NCBI RefSeq assembly: GCF_006716885.1
Contig: NZ_VFPU01000001.1
Span: 1,054,001-1,118,000 of the forward strand
Length of the DNA: 64,000 nt
Source of the DNA: Ornithinimicrobium humiphilum
GTDB taxonomy: Bacteria > Actinomycetota > Actinomycetes > Actinomycetales > Dermatophilaceae
Reading direction: 5' to 3'
Each line of letters starts with the position of its first letter. Positions within the stretch are counted from its first letter, which is position 1. The translations under genes were made by a program, and so were the position numbers. The notes beneath the pieces were generated by a model that was given only the letters and a program-made list of their open reading frames with translations, had not been told where the DNA came from and did no database searches. Positions 1-8,305 of the stretch are shown here, one piece after another.

Positions 1-42
1 ACAACCTTGCCTCGGCGCACGGCATACCCCCCGCGGGCCGGA

Positions 43-114
43 GGCTCGACACGCGATCTGCACCATCCGCGCCTGCTCGAGCATGCGCGGATGTCGCGCA
101 TCCGGTGTCGAGCC
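43..114. repeat. Nested inverted repeats
   Basis: An outer inverted repeat (GGCTCGACAC at 43-52 with its complement at 105-114) encloses a 28-bp near-perfect palindrome at 65-92, centred on TGCTCGAGCA. It lies beyond the pepN terminator. It could be a terminator or operator for a gene outside the window; nothing decides this. Confidence 0.5.
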
Positions 115-136
115 GAGCGCGCCCCTGGACGACGCA

Positions 137-170
137 CGAGCCCGGCCGCCCCGAAGGGCGACCGGGCTCG
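137..170 (-). terminator. Rho-independent-type hairpin after pepN
   Basis: CGAGCCCGG...CCGGGCTCG forms a stem of about 15 bp with one mismatch and a CGAA loop, 12 nt past the pepN stop. There is no clear U tract, as is common in high-GC actinobacteria. Confidence 0.7.
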
Positions 171-182
171 AGGCGTCAGACG

Positions 183-2753
183 TCAGGCGCGGGCGTCGGC
201 CGCCTGGGCCTGGAGCGCGCGGGCCACGGCGTCGCGGTTCTCCGCGATCGTGCGACGCAGCGAGTTGGACACGTCCGGGTGGCTGTCGAGCCAGGCCTGG
301 GTCGCGTCGCGCAGCTCCGGCGAGGCCAGCGCCATCGGGTAGAAGCCGACGGCCAGCGACTCGGCGATGTGGTGCGTGCGCTGCTGCCAGACCGACTCGA
401 TGACCTCGTGGTAGCGGGCCACGTAGGGCTCGAGCAGCGAGGTGTCGTGCACCCAGCCGAAGCCGAGGGCCATCGCGGCGAGGACCGCGTTGGAGAGCCC
501 GTCCTGCTCGACGGCGGCCTCCCACGCGGCCTGCTTGGCCTCGGGGGTGGGCTGCGAGGCGCGGGCGCGGGCGGCCTTCTCGCGGCCGGTCGCGGTGTTG
601 TCGCGCTCCTGCTCGGCGGCGATCTCCGCCTCGCCGGCGGCACCGGCCGCGACGAGCGAGGTGAGCAGCGCCCAGCGCATGTCCTGGTCGACCTCCAGGC
701 CGGGGAGCTCCTGCTCGCCGGACAGCAGGCCGCGGACACGGGCGACGTCGTCCTCGGAGCGGGCGAGCGAGGCCCACGCGGTGACGAGCTGCAGCTGCGC
801 GTCGCTGCCCGGCGCGGCCTGCTCGGCGACGGCGCGCAGGCCGGCGGTGAGCTCGGCCACGACGTCGGAGCGGTGCGTCGGCGCGGTGTAGGTCAGCGCC
901 GCGGTCGTCACCTGCTGGATGAGGACGCGCAGCAGCGTCGAGTCGCTCTCGCCCGGCAGTGCCTGGAGCACGAGCCGCACGTAGTCGGTCGCCGCCATCT
1001 CGCCGTCGCGGGTCATGTCCCACGCGGCGCCGAGCACGAGGGCGCGGGGGAGCGAGTCGGTGAACGCGCGGACGTGCTGCAGCGCGGTCTGCAGCGAGCG
1101 CTGGTCGAGACGGATCTTGGCGTAGGCCAGGTCGTCGTCGTTGACCAGCAGCAGGTCGGGCATCGGGCGGCCGACGAGCTGCGGCACCTCGGTGCGCTCG
1201 CCGTCGACGTCGAGCTCCTCGCGGGCGGTGCGCACGAGGGCGCCGTCCACGAGGTCGTAGCAGCCGACCGCGAGACGGTGCGGGCGCTGGGTCGGGTGCT
1301 CCTCCGGGGTGGTCTGGAGGATCGCGAGCGAGGTGATCGTGCCGTCCTCGGCGACCTCGACCTCGGGGGTCAGGGTGTTGACGCCGGCGGTCTCCAGCCA
1401 GACGCGGCTCCAGGAGCTGAGGTCGCGGCCGCTGGTCCTCTCCAGCTCGACGAGCAGGTCGGCCAGCGTGGTGTTGCCCCACGCGTGCTTGGCGAAGTAG
1501 GCGCGCAGCCCGTCGCGGAAGGGCTCGCGGCCCACGTAGGCGACGAGCTGCTTGAGCACCGAGGCGCCCTTGGCGTAGGTGATGCCGTCGAAGTTCACCT
1601 CGACCGCGGCGAGGTCGACCATGTCGGCCGCGACCGGGTGGGTGGAGGAGAGCTGGTCCTGCTTGTAGGCCCACGCCTTCTCGGCGGTGCCGAAGGTGGT
1701 CCAGGCGTCCTTCCACTCGGTGGCCTCGGCCTGGCAGGTGGTGGAGGCCCACTCCGCGAAGCTCTCGTTGAGCCAGAGGTCGTCCCACCACTTCATCGTC
1801 ACGAGGTCGCCGAACCACATGTGGGCCAGCTCGTGCAGGATCGTCAGCGCCCGGCGCTCGACCAGCGCCTCGGTGACCTTGGAGCGGAAGACGTAGCTCT
1901 CGACGATGGTCACGCAGCCCGCGTTCTCCATCGCGCCCATGTTGTATTCCGGCGTGAAGATCTGGTCGTACTTGGTGAACGGGTAGGGCTGGTCGAACTC
2001 CTCCTCGAAGAAGGCGAAGCCCTTCTTGGTGACGTCGATGATGTTGTCGGCGTCGAGGTAGGGGCGCAGGCTCTTGCGGCAGAAGACGCCCAGCGGGATC
2101 TCGCCGGCGCGGGTCGGCACCGAGTCGCGGACGACGTCGTAGGGGCCCGCCACGAGCGCGGTGATGTAGGAGGAGATGCGCGGCGTCGCGGCGAACTCCC
2201 AGCGCGCGACCTCGCCGCCGTCGACGTTCGCGGCGTCCGGGGCGGCGACCGGCTCGGGCGTGGGCTCGTTGGAGATGACCTGCCAGTGCGCCGGCGCGGT
2301 GACCGTGAAGGCGAAGGTGGCCTTGAGGTCGGGCTGCTCGAAGACGGCGTACATCCGGCGGCTGTCCGGCACCTCGAACTGCGTGTAGAGGTAGACCTCG
2401 CCGTCGGCCGGGTCGACGAAGCGGTGCAGGCCCTCGCCGGTGTTCATGTAGCGACCGGTCGCGTCGACGGTCAGCTCGTTGCCGGCCTGCAGGTCCGGCA
2501 GCGTGATGCGGCCGTCGGCCCATACCTGCGCAGGGTCCAGCTCGCGCCCGTTGAGCACGACCCGCTCGACGGAGGCACCGACGAAGTCGATCCACGTCTC
2601 CGCGCCCGGCTCGGCGCAGGAGAACCGGACCGTCGAGGTGGTCCGGAAGGTCTCCGGGCCGGTCGTCAGGTCGAGCGCCACCGCGTAGGAGTCGGTGGCG
2701 ACGAGCTGCGAACGCCTGGTCGCCTCGTCGCGGGTCAGGTTGGTGCCGGGCAT
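183..2753 (-). CDS. pepN: Aminopeptidase N (M1 zinc metallopeptidase)
   Basis: The encoded protein is about 856 residues and cytoplasmic, and removes N-terminal residues from peptides. The M1 hallmarks are present: the exopeptidase motif GAMEN at about 273-277, and the zinc site HELAHMWFGD starting at His307 with the downstream NE pair in WLNESFAEW. Length is normal for the actinobacterial PepN family, with a C-terminal ERAP1-like helical domain. I chose the ATG at 2753 (MPGTNLTRDEA...), because AGGAG lies a few bases upstream and the in-frame extension further up does not look like protein. The gene is divergent from the DsbA-like gene, with an 89-bp gap, and is followed by a strong hairpin. 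Confidence 0.95.
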   Translation of the reverse strand: MPGTNLTRDEATRRSQLVATDSYAVALDLTTGPETFRTTSTVRFSCAEPGAETWIDFVGASVERVVLNGRELDPAQVWADGRITLPDLQAGNELTVDATGRYMNTGEGLHRFVDPADGEVYLYTQFEVPDSRRMYAVFEQPDLKATFAFTVTAPAHWQVISNEPTPEPVAAPDAANVDGGEVARWEFAATPRISSYITALVAGPYDVVRDSVPTRAGEIPLGVFCRKSLRPYLDADNIIDVTKKGFAFFEEEFDQPYPFTKYDQIFTPEYNMGAMENAGCVTIVESYVFRSKVTEALVERRALTILHELAHMWFGDLVTMKWWDDLWLNESFAEWASTTCQAEATEWKDAWTTFGTAEKAWAYKQDQLSSTHPVAADMVDLAAVEVNFDGITYAKGASVLKQLVAYVGREPFRDGLRAYFAKHAWGNTTLADLLVELERTSGRDLSSWSRVWLETAGVNTLTPEVEVAEDGTITSLAILQTTPEEHPTQRPHRLAVGCYDLVDGALVRTAREELDVDGERTEVPQLVGRPMPDLLLVNDDDLAYAKIRLDQRSLQTALQHVRAFTDSLPRALVLGAAWDMTRDGEMAATDYVRLVLQALPGESDSTLLRVLIQQVTTAALTYTAPTHRSDVVAELTAGLRAVAEQAAPGSDAQLQLVTAWASLARSEDDVARVRGLLSGEQELPGLEVDQDMRWALLTSLVAAGAAGEAEIAAEQERDNTATGREKAARARASQPTPEAKQAAWEAAVEQDGLSNAVLAAMALGFGWVHDTSLLEPYVARYHEVIESVWQQRTHHIAESLAVGFYPMALASPELRDATQAWLDSHPDVSNSLRRTIAENRDAVARALQAQAADARA

Positions 2754-2842
2754 GCGTGGTTCTCCTCGCAGGTGAATGGGTGGTGCGGAGGTATGCAGCA
2801 GGCCGGGTCGGCAGGCCTCGGCCAGGGTGACACGATGGTGCC

Positions 2843-3484
2843 ATGACTCAGACTGCCGCACCTAGCCGCGACCGCGCCGAGATGTTCTTCGACCCCGTGT
2901 GCCCCTGGGCCTGGATGACCTCCCGCTGGATGATGGAGGTCGAGAAGGTGCGCAACATCGACGTGACCTGGTCGGTCATGAGCCTGTCGGTGCTCAACGA
3001 GGGCCGCGACCTGCCGGAGGGCTACCGCGCCATGCTCGACCGCTCGTGGGGCCCGGTGCGCGTCATCGTCGCGGCCACCAAGGACCTGCCCGAGGACGAG
3101 GCCAACGTCCTGCGCAAGAAGATGTACGACGCCTTCGGCCAGCGCATCCACCTCGACGGCCGCGGCTCGGAGGACCTCGACGCGATCATCTCCGAGGTCG
3201 TCGACGAGCTCGGCCTGGACGCCTCCCTCAAGGAGGTCGCCGGCCGCGACGACGTCGACGACGCGCTGCGGGCCAGCCACCAGCGGGCCATGGACCTCGT
3301 CGGCGACGACGTGGGCACCCCCGTCGTGTCGGTCAACGACATCGCCTTCTTCGGCCCCGTGGTGACCCCGGCGCCCAAGGGAGAGGCCGCCGGCCAGCTC
3401 TGGGACGGCTGCGTCCTCGTGGCCGGCACCCCCGGCTTCTACGAGCTCAAGCGCACCCGCAACGCCTCGCCCGACTTCAGCTGA
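2843..3484 (+). CDS. DsbA-family thioredoxin-fold protein (Rv2466c-like), CPWA active site
   Basis: This 213-residue protein resembles the actinobacterial DsbA-like proteins typified by M. tuberculosis Rv2466c, a mycothiol-dependent reductase. The N-terminal strand is followed by the active-site segment FFDPVCPWAW. Cys20 is present, but the second cysteine of CPWC is replaced by Ala23, so the protein would act as a monothiol enzyme. The C-terminal thioredoxin half has the cis-proline segment GTPVVSV. There is no signal peptide, so it is cytoplasmic. CACGAT at 2831-2836 ends 6 nt before the ATG, suggesting a leaderless transcript; no ribosome binding site is visible. The exact substrate is unknown. 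Confidence 0.85.
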   Translation: MTQTAAPSRDRAEMFFDPVCPWAWMTSRWMMEVEKVRNIDVTWSVMSLSVLNEGRDLPEGYRAMLDRSWGPVRVIVAATKDLPEDEANVLRKKMYDAFGQRIHLDGRGSEDLDAIISEVVDELGLDASLKEVAGRDDVDDALRASHQRAMDLVGDDVGTPVVSVNDIAFFGPVVTPAPKGEAAGQLWDGCVLVAGTPGFYELKRTRNASPDFS

Positions 3485-3498
3485 GGTCAGGCTCGGCG

Positions 3499-3554
3499 GC
3501 AGGGCCGGGAGCGACCGGTCGGGCGGGTCCCGGCCGGCGCGCCCCCGGCCCTGC
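3499..3554 (+). terminator. Long GC hairpin after the DsbA-like gene
   Basis: GCAGGGCCGGG at 3499-3509 pairs perfectly with CCCGGCCCTGC at 3544-3554, with further pairing inside. It ends the DsbA-like transcript before the rpiB promoter (-10 candidate TAGGCT at 3575-3580). Confidence 0.6.
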
Positions 3555-3623
3555 TGCTGTCTCCGCGGCGCCCCTAGGCTGGGATCCTCCCCAGCACCCT
3601 TCCCCGAGATCCAGGAGAGACCC

Positions 3624-4091
3624 ATGCGCGTCCACATCGGTGGCGACCACGCGTCCTACGAGCTGCAGCGCGACCTCGTGAGCTGGCTCGCCGAGCAGGG
3701 CCACGAGGTCGTGGACCACGGTCCCCTCGAGCTCGACCCGGCCGACGACTACCCCGTCTTCGTGCTCCGCGCGGCCGAGGCCGTCGCCGCCGACCCCGAG
3801 AGCCTGGGCGTCGTGCTCGGCGGCTCCGGCAACGGCGAGCAGATCGCCTCCAACAAGGTCGCCGGCGTCCGCGCCGCCCTGGCCTGGAAGCCCGAGCTGG
3901 CCCAGCTGGCCCGCGAGCACAACGACGCGCGCATCGTCTCCGTCGGCGCCCGCATGCACACCGTCGAGGAGGCCCGCGCCATCGTCGAGGCCTTCCTCTC
4001 GACCCCCTTCTCGGGCGACGAGCGCCACCAGCGCCGGATCGACATGATCAGCGCCTACGAGGCCGACGGCACCCTGCCGCCGCTGGCGTGA
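3624..4091 (+). CDS. rpiB: Ribose-5-phosphate isomerase B
   Basis: The protein has 155 residues of the RpiB/LacAB family, interconverting ribose 5-phosphate and ribulose 5-phosphate in the pentose phosphate pathway. It starts MRVHIGGDHASYEL, with the family's phosphate-binding Asp-His, and has the loop GGSGNGEQIASNK. The position that is a catalytic Cys in E. coli RpiB is occupied in this loop by Glu72, as in the mycobacterial enzyme. A ribosome binding site (AGGAGAG) precedes the ATG, and a -10-like TAGGCT lies at 3575-3580. The stop overlaps the mgtE GTG by 4 nt, so the two are translationally coupled. Confidence 0.93.
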   Translation: MRVHIGGDHASYELQRDLVSWLAEQGHEVVDHGPLELDPADDYPVFVLRAAEAVAADPESLGVVLGGSGNGEQIASNKVAGVRAALAWKPELAQLAREHNDARIVSVGARMHTVEEARAIVEAFLSTPFSGDERHQRRIDMISAYEADGTLPPLA

Positions 4092-5464
4092 GCTGGCGCT
4101 CCCGCCGCGCGCGGGCCGCGCGGCGGGAGGCCGAGCGGTCCTGGGAGGACGCGCGCCGCCGGGCGCGCGCCGGGCAGGTCGCCGGGCTGCGCGCCCTGCT
4201 GCGCGGCGCCGACCTCCGGCTCGTCATCGACGAGCTGGAGCGGATGGCACCCGCCCCGCGGGCGGCCGCCTTCCGAATCCTGCCGCGCGACACAGGGCTG
4301 CGTGCCTTCATCGCCCTCGGCCCCGCCCTGCAGGCGGAGGTCCTCGAGCAGCTGGGCCACGACGAGGCCATCCGGCTCGTCGCCGACCTGGACCCCGACG
4401 ACCGGGCCCGCACCCTCGACGGGCTGCCGGACGAGCAGGCCGCCGTCCTGCTGGAGGGTCTGTCGGAGGAGGCCCGCCGCGAGACCGAGCTGATCCTGCG
4501 CCACCCGGCCGAGAGCGTCGGTCGCTGGACCACGCCCGCGGTTGTCAGCGTGCCCGCGGACCGCACCGTGGGCGACGCCCTCGAGCTGGTGCGCACGACC
4601 GGGTCCGCCGCCGAGACCGTCTACGTCGTGCCCGTGCTCGACGAGCTGTCCCGTGTCGTCGGGGTCGTCTCGCTGCGCCGTCTCATCACCGCCGACCAGG
4701 CCACCCCGCTCAGCGCCGTCATGCGCGAGCCGATCCTGCTGCGCGCCGACGAGGACCAGGAGGTCGGTGCCCGGCTGGTCCGCGACCACGGCGCCGTCGG
4801 TGTCCCGGTCGTCGACGACGAGGACCGCCTCGTCGGCATCCTCACCGTGGACGACGCGATGCACGTGCTGGAGCTGGAGGAGGACGAGGACACCGCCCGG
4901 TCGGCCAGCCGCGCCCGCCTGGACCGCCCCTACCTCGGGACCTCGGTGCTGCAGCTGGCCCGCGGTCGCGTGCTCTGGCTGCTCGCCCTCGTGCTCGCCG
5001 CGGGCCTGACCGTCACGGTCCTCGACCGCTTCGAGGCGACGCTGGAGCAGGTCGTCACGCTCGCCCTCTTCATCCCGCTGCTCATCGGCACCGGCGGCAA
5101 CGTCGGCGCGCAGTCGGCCAGCACCGTCATCCGCGCCCTGGCCGTCGAGGAGATCAGAGCCTCCGACCTGCTCGCGGTCGTGGGCAAGGAGCTCGCCACC
5201 GGCGTGACGCTCGGCGCCACCCTCGGGCTCGTCGCCTACCTGCCGGCCACCTGGTTCGCCGACAGCTCGGTCGCGCTCGTGCTCAGCCTCTCGGTCCTGG
5301 TGGTGTGCGCGCTCGCGGCCTCGGTCGGGGCGCTGATCCCGATCCTCGCCGAGCGGGCCGGCGTCGACCCGGCTGTCATGAGCGCGCCGCTCATCACCAC
5401 GGTCGTCGACGCCACCGGCCTGCTCGTCTACTTCCTCATCGCCGGGCTGGTCCTGGGGATCTAG
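4088..5464 (+). CDS. mgtE: Magnesium transporter MgtE
   Basis: The protein has 458 residues with the full MgtE architecture: an N-terminal helical superfamily domain (about 1-130), two CBS domains (about 140-260, including VGVVSLRRLI and VGILTVDDAM), and a C-terminal membrane pore domain of five helices (about 290-458, with the conserved GGNVGAQS stretch). Cytosolic Mg2+ binding between the N and CBS domains normally gates the channel. The GTG start overlaps the rpiB stop (GTGA). A bidirectional hairpin follows the stop. Confidence 0.93.
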   Translation: MSWRSRRARAARREAERSWEDARRRARAGQVAGLRALLRGADLRLVIDELERMAPAPRAAAFRILPRDTGLRAFIALGPALQAEVLEQLGHDEAIRLVADLDPDDRARTLDGLPDEQAAVLLEGLSEEARRETELILRHPAESVGRWTTPAVVSVPADRTVGDALELVRTTGSAAETVYVVPVLDELSRVVGVVSLRRLITADQATPLSAVMREPILLRADEDQEVGARLVRDHGAVGVPVVDDEDRLVGILTVDDAMHVLELEEDEDTARSASRARLDRPYLGTSVLQLARGRVLWLLALVLAAGLTVTVLDRFEATLEQVVTLALFIPLLIGTGGNVGAQSASTVIRALAVEEIRASDLLAVVGKELATGVTLGATLGLVAYLPATWFADSSVALVLSLSVLVVCALAASVGALIPILAERAGVDPAVMSAPLITTVVDATGLLVYFLIAGLVLGI

Positions 5465-5480
5465 GTCCCCACGACGACGG

Positions 5481-5513
5481 AGGTCCCCCGCACCGCGGCG
5501 GTGCAGGGGACCT
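5481..5513. terminator. Bidirectional terminator between mgtE and the antitoxin-like gene
   Basis: AGGTCCCCCGCACCGC pairs with GCGGTGCAGGGGACCT, a stem of about 16 bp with one mismatch. It sits between two convergent genes and can serve both. Confidence 0.75.
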
Positions 5514-5524
5514 CGCGAGAGAGC

Positions 5525-5764
5525 TCAGGGCCGGTCGACGGAGGGGAAGTCGTCGTCCTTGCCGTCGAGCCCGTCGAGGCGGTCGCGGACCTGGTCGGCG
5601 CCACGGTCGAGGTGCTCGCCGTGCTTGCCGCCGGTGCGCTCGTCGGCGAGGTCGGTGCCGCGCTGGATCCCGTCGTCGATGCGGTCCGAGTGCTGGTCGA
5701 CGGCATCGGCCGCCTTGTCCTCGTGCTTGCCGAAGGCGTCCTTGGCCTTGTCCATGAATCCCAT
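5525..5764 (-). CDS. MT0933/Rv0909-family antitoxin-like small protein
   Basis: This 79-residue, strongly charged protein starts MGFMDKAKDAFGKHEDKAAD and resembles the Rv0909/MT0933 antitoxin family, whose members begin with a short amphipathic MGFxDKAK helix followed by Asp/Lys-rich low complexity. The ATG at 5764 has GGAAGGA upstream; an in-frame extension beyond it has no family similarity. In mycobacteria Rv0909 pairs with toxin Rv0910, but no START-like toxin gene adjoins it here, so a toxin-antitoxin role is doubtful. It may instead be a stress-related hydrophilin/CsbD-like protein. The tail is acidic (DGKDDDFPSVDRP). Confidence 0.65.
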   Translation of the reverse strand: MGFMDKAKDAFGKHEDKAADAVDQHSDRIDDGIQRGTDLADERTGGKHGEHLDRGADQVRDRLDGLDGKDDDFPSVDRP

Positions 5765-5861
5765 GAGGCGGTCCTTCCGATCGGAACGGTCGCGCGAGAC
5801 GACCCGTGCCCCTTCACCACAGCACGCCACGCAGGGCCTGTCGAGCCGAGGCGAAGGGAGA

Positions 5862-6494
5862 TCAGTCGCCCAGCTCCCAGGTCACCTCGACCGTCGCCGT
5901 CACCTCGTGGTCGGCGGCGCGGACGACCGGGCCGGAGGCCATCGCCAGCCTGACGTCGGCCCGGGGGAAGGGGGAGACCGGACCGTCGCCGGTCTCGCGC
6001 ACCCGCAGGACGCCGGTGACCGCCCGACCTGCCAGCGCGGCATACTGCTCGGCCCTGGCCCGGGCTTCCTCGAAGGCGAGCTCGCGCGCCCGCCGCTCGA
6101 GCTCGGTGGTGTCGGAGAGCTCGGCGCGCAGCCCGTTGACCCCGAGGGCGTCGCCGACGACCTCGCTCAGCCGGCGCACGAGGTCGCCCGCCGCGGTGGG
6201 GTCGGGGTTGCGCAGCGTGAGCGACTGGGTGGCGGTGTAGCCCACGATCCCGCCGCTGCCGGTGTGGTCGTGGCGGGCGTGCACGCCCAGGTCCGAGGTC
6301 CGCAGGTGGGTGTCGGGCAGCGCGTCGTGGCAGGCCGCGGAGGCGTCCGAGAGCGCCTGGAGAGCCTCCGCGACGGTGGCGCCGCGCCCCTCCAGCTGAA
6401 GGTCGAGCACGACGGTGTCGGGGGCCGCGCCGGCGCGGCCGGTGCCCACGACGGTGACGGTGTCGGGGGCACTGCCCCTGGGATCGGAGCTCAT
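5862..6494 (-). CDS. SIMPL (DUF541) domain protein
   Basis: The protein has 210 residues. The features of SIMPL/DUF541 proteins are visible: an opening strand DTVTVVGTGRAGAAPDTVVL, then alternating helices and strands, and an ending typical of the family (VRAADHEVTATVEVTWEL). Family members are mostly exported or periplasmic oligomeric proteins of unclear function; no signal peptide is evident here. TAGGGT on the minus strand (6508-6503) lies 8 nt before the ATG, indicating leaderless or very short-leader expression. It is a single gene next to the tRNA-Gly. Confidence 0.8.
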   Translation of the reverse strand: MSSDPRGSAPDTVTVVGTGRAGAAPDTVVLDLQLEGRGATVAEALQALSDASAACHDALPDTHLRTSDLGVHARHDHTGSGGIVGYTATQSLTLRNPDPTAAGDLVRRLSEVVGDALGVNGLRAELSDTTELERRARELAFEEARARAEQYAALAGRAVTGVLRVRETGDGPVSPFPRADVRLAMASGPVVRAADHEVTATVEVTWELGD

Positions 6495-6552
6495 GGGCGC
6501 CGACCCTATCCGCCCGCGACCCGGGCGCACCACGGGTCGCGGGGGGAGGAGA

Positions 6553-6626
6553 TGGAGCGGGTGACGGGAATCGAACCCGCGTAGCCAGTTTGGAAGACTG
6601 GGGCTCTACCATTGAGCTACACCCGC
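6553..6626 (-). tRNA. tRNA-Gly(TCC)
   Basis: A cloverleaf can be drawn on the minus strand: acceptor GCGGGTG/CACCCGC, D arm AGCTCAATGGTAGAGC, anticodon arm CCAGT-CTTCCAA-ACTGG (anticodon TCC, reading GGA/GGG), T arm with GGTTCGAATCC, and an encoded 3' CCA. Confidence 0.96.
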
Positions 6627-6675
6627 AGATGCTGCGATCGCGCCGTCCGTGGCTCGGAGCGCGCGACCGAGCCGA

Positions 6676-6682
6676 TAGTCTA
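6676..6682. promoter_or_regulatory. Shared divergent -10 for the two tRNA genes
   Basis: TAGTCTA reads TAGTCT on the plus strand (about 38 nt before tRNA-Pro) and TAGACT on the minus strand (about 50 nt before tRNA-Gly). It is the only TANNNT-type element I noted in the 93-bp gap, so one symmetric -10 may serve both directions. I could not identify convincing -35 elements. Confidence 0.4.
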
Positions 6683-6719
6683 GCCCTCTGCGGACCGTGC
6701 CCCACGCACCGGTGCGCGA

Positions 6720-6796
6720 CGGGGTATGGCGCAGCTTGGTAGCGCGTCCGCTTTGGGAGCGGAAGGCCGCCGGTTCGAATCCGGCTACCCCGACCA
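6720..6796 (+). tRNA. tRNA-Pro(TGG)
   Basis: Acceptor CGGGGTA/TACCCCG, D arm GCGCAGCTTGGTAGCGC, anticodon arm TCCGC-TTTGGGA-GCGGA (anticodon TGG), T arm CCGGTTCGAATCCGG, with encoded CCA at 6794-6796. TACCAT starting 3 nt after it (6799-6804) is a candidate -10 for tig. Confidence 0.96.
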
Positions 6797-6879
6797 CCTA
6801 CCATGGTGAACCGACAATCGAGCCGTGCCCTGTCCACGCCCTGCACGGCACACCCCCAAGACCCTCTGGAGCACCAGCA

Positions 6880-8232
6880 GTGAAGAGCGCTGTCGAGACC
6901 CTGACCCCCACCCGGGTCAAGCTGACCGTCGAGGTCCCTGCCGCCGACCTCAAGCCCCGCCTGGACGCGGCCTACCGCACCATCGGCGCGCAGGTGCAGG
7001 TCCCCGGCTTCCGGAAGGGCAAGGTCCCCGCCCGCATCATCGACCAGCGCTTCGGCCGTGGCACCGTCGTGCAGGAGGCCGTCAACGAGGCCCTGCCGGA
7101 GTACTACACCCAGGCCATCGCCGAGAACGAGCTCCGCCCGCTCGGCCAGCCCGAGGTCAACCTCACCCAGCTGCCCATGGAGGACGGCCAGGACCTGACC
7201 TTCGAGGCCGAGATCGACGTGGTCCCCGCCTTCGACCTGCCCGACTTCTCCGGCATCGCCGTCGAGGTCGAGCCGGTGTCCGCGTCCGACGAGGACGTCG
7301 AGACCCGCCTCGAGGCCCTGCGCGGCCGCTTCGCGACCCTCAAGCCGATCAACCGCAAGGCCAAGACCGGCGACCACACCACGATCGACCTGTCGGCCAA
7401 GATCGGCGACGAGGAGATCGACGCCGTCACCGGTGTCTCCTACGAGATCGGCTCGGGCAACATGCTCGACGGCCTCGACAAGGCGCTGCGCGGCACCAAG
7501 GCCGGCGAGACCGTCGAGTTCACCGCTCCGCTGGCCGGTGGCGACCGCGCCGGCGAGGAGGCCGACGTCACCGTGGTCGTCCAGTCCGTCAAGGCCCGCG
7601 AGCTGCCGGCCCTCGACGACGACTTCGCCCAGCTGGCGAGCGAGCACGACACCCTCGAGGAGCTGCGCGCCGACCTGGCCAAGCAGGCCGAGCAGGCCGC
7701 GAAGTTCGAGCAGGGCATCGCCGCCCGCGACAAGGTCCTCGACACGATGCTCGAGATGGTCGACATCCCGGTCCCGGAGAACCTGGTCGAGGCCGAGGTC
7801 CACCGTCACCTCGAGGGCGAGAACCGCCTCGACGACGACACCCACCGCGCCGAGGTCACCGAGTCGACCACCAAGGCCATGAAGACCCAGTTCCTGCTCG
7901 ACGCGCTCGTCGAGCGCGACGAGATCCAGGTCGACCAGGGCGAGCTCATCGAGTACATCATGATGACCGCCTCGCAGTACGGCATGTCCCCGCAGGAGTT
8001 CGCCTCCCAGCTCGAGCAGGGCGGCCAGGTCCCGGCCGTCGTCGCCGAGGTCGGCCGCCGCAAGGCGCTCGCCGCGGTGCTCGAGGCCGCGACGGTCACC
8101 GACACCGACGGCAACGTCGTCGACCTCAACGAGATCGACCCCTCCGGCGAGGGTGACGACGAGGACGACGAGGACGAGGACCTCGAGGACATCGTCGACG
8201 AGGCCGAGGTCGTCGAGGACGACAAGGCCTGA
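6880..8232 (+). CDS. tig: Trigger factor (ribosome-associated chaperone/PPIase)
   Basis: The 450-residue protein binds the ribosome exit tunnel and folds nascent chains. The N-terminal domain has the ribosome-binding signature GFRKGKVPARIIDQRFG. The middle FKBP-type prolyl isomerase domain runs from about 155 to 240 (TGDHTTIDL...YEIGSGNMLDGLDKAL), followed by a long helical C-terminal domain and an unusually acidic tail (GEGDDEDDEDEDLED...). The GTG start at 6880 gives the canonical beginning VKSAVETLTPTRVKLTVEVP. In many actinobacteria tig lies just upstream of clpP1; here two minus-strand membrane-protein genes intervene. Confidence 0.96.
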   Translation: MKSAVETLTPTRVKLTVEVPAADLKPRLDAAYRTIGAQVQVPGFRKGKVPARIIDQRFGRGTVVQEAVNEALPEYYTQAIAENELRPLGQPEVNLTQLPMEDGQDLTFEAEIDVVPAFDLPDFSGIAVEVEPVSASDEDVETRLEALRGRFATLKPINRKAKTGDHTTIDLSAKIGDEEIDAVTGVSYEIGSGNMLDGLDKALRGTKAGETVEFTAPLAGGDRAGEEADVTVVVQSVKARELPALDDDFAQLASEHDTLEELRADLAKQAEQAAKFEQGIAARDKVLDTMLEMVDIPVPENLVEAEVHRHLEGENRLDDDTHRAEVTESTTKAMKTQFLLDALVERDEIQVDQGELIEYIMMTASQYGMSPQEFASQLEQGGQVPAVVAEVGRRKALAAVLEAATVTDTDGNVVDLNEIDPSGEGDDEDDEDEDLEDIVDEAEVVEDDKA

Positions 8233-8256
8233 CGCCAGCCACACGGCATACCTGCT

Positions 8257-8291
8257 GCGGCCCCTGCTCCCGACCCGGGAGCGGGGGCCGC
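8257..8291 (+). terminator. tig terminator
   Basis: GCGGCCCC..CTCCCG pairs with CGGGAGC.GGGGCCGC, a very strong GC hairpin 25 nt after the tig stop. It may also end the convergent minus-strand gene. Confidence 0.75.
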
Positions 8292-8305
8292 GGCCGTTGT
8301 CAGGC

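Noticed and set aside
105..2846. Very long open frames antisense to pepN and, elsewhere, to many other genes (for example 47346-50939 and 18499-22650).
   Set aside because: High GC removes stop codons from shadow frames. Their translations are Arg/Gly/Ala or Val/Leu/Gly-rich without motifs, and the opposite frame encodes recognisable proteins.
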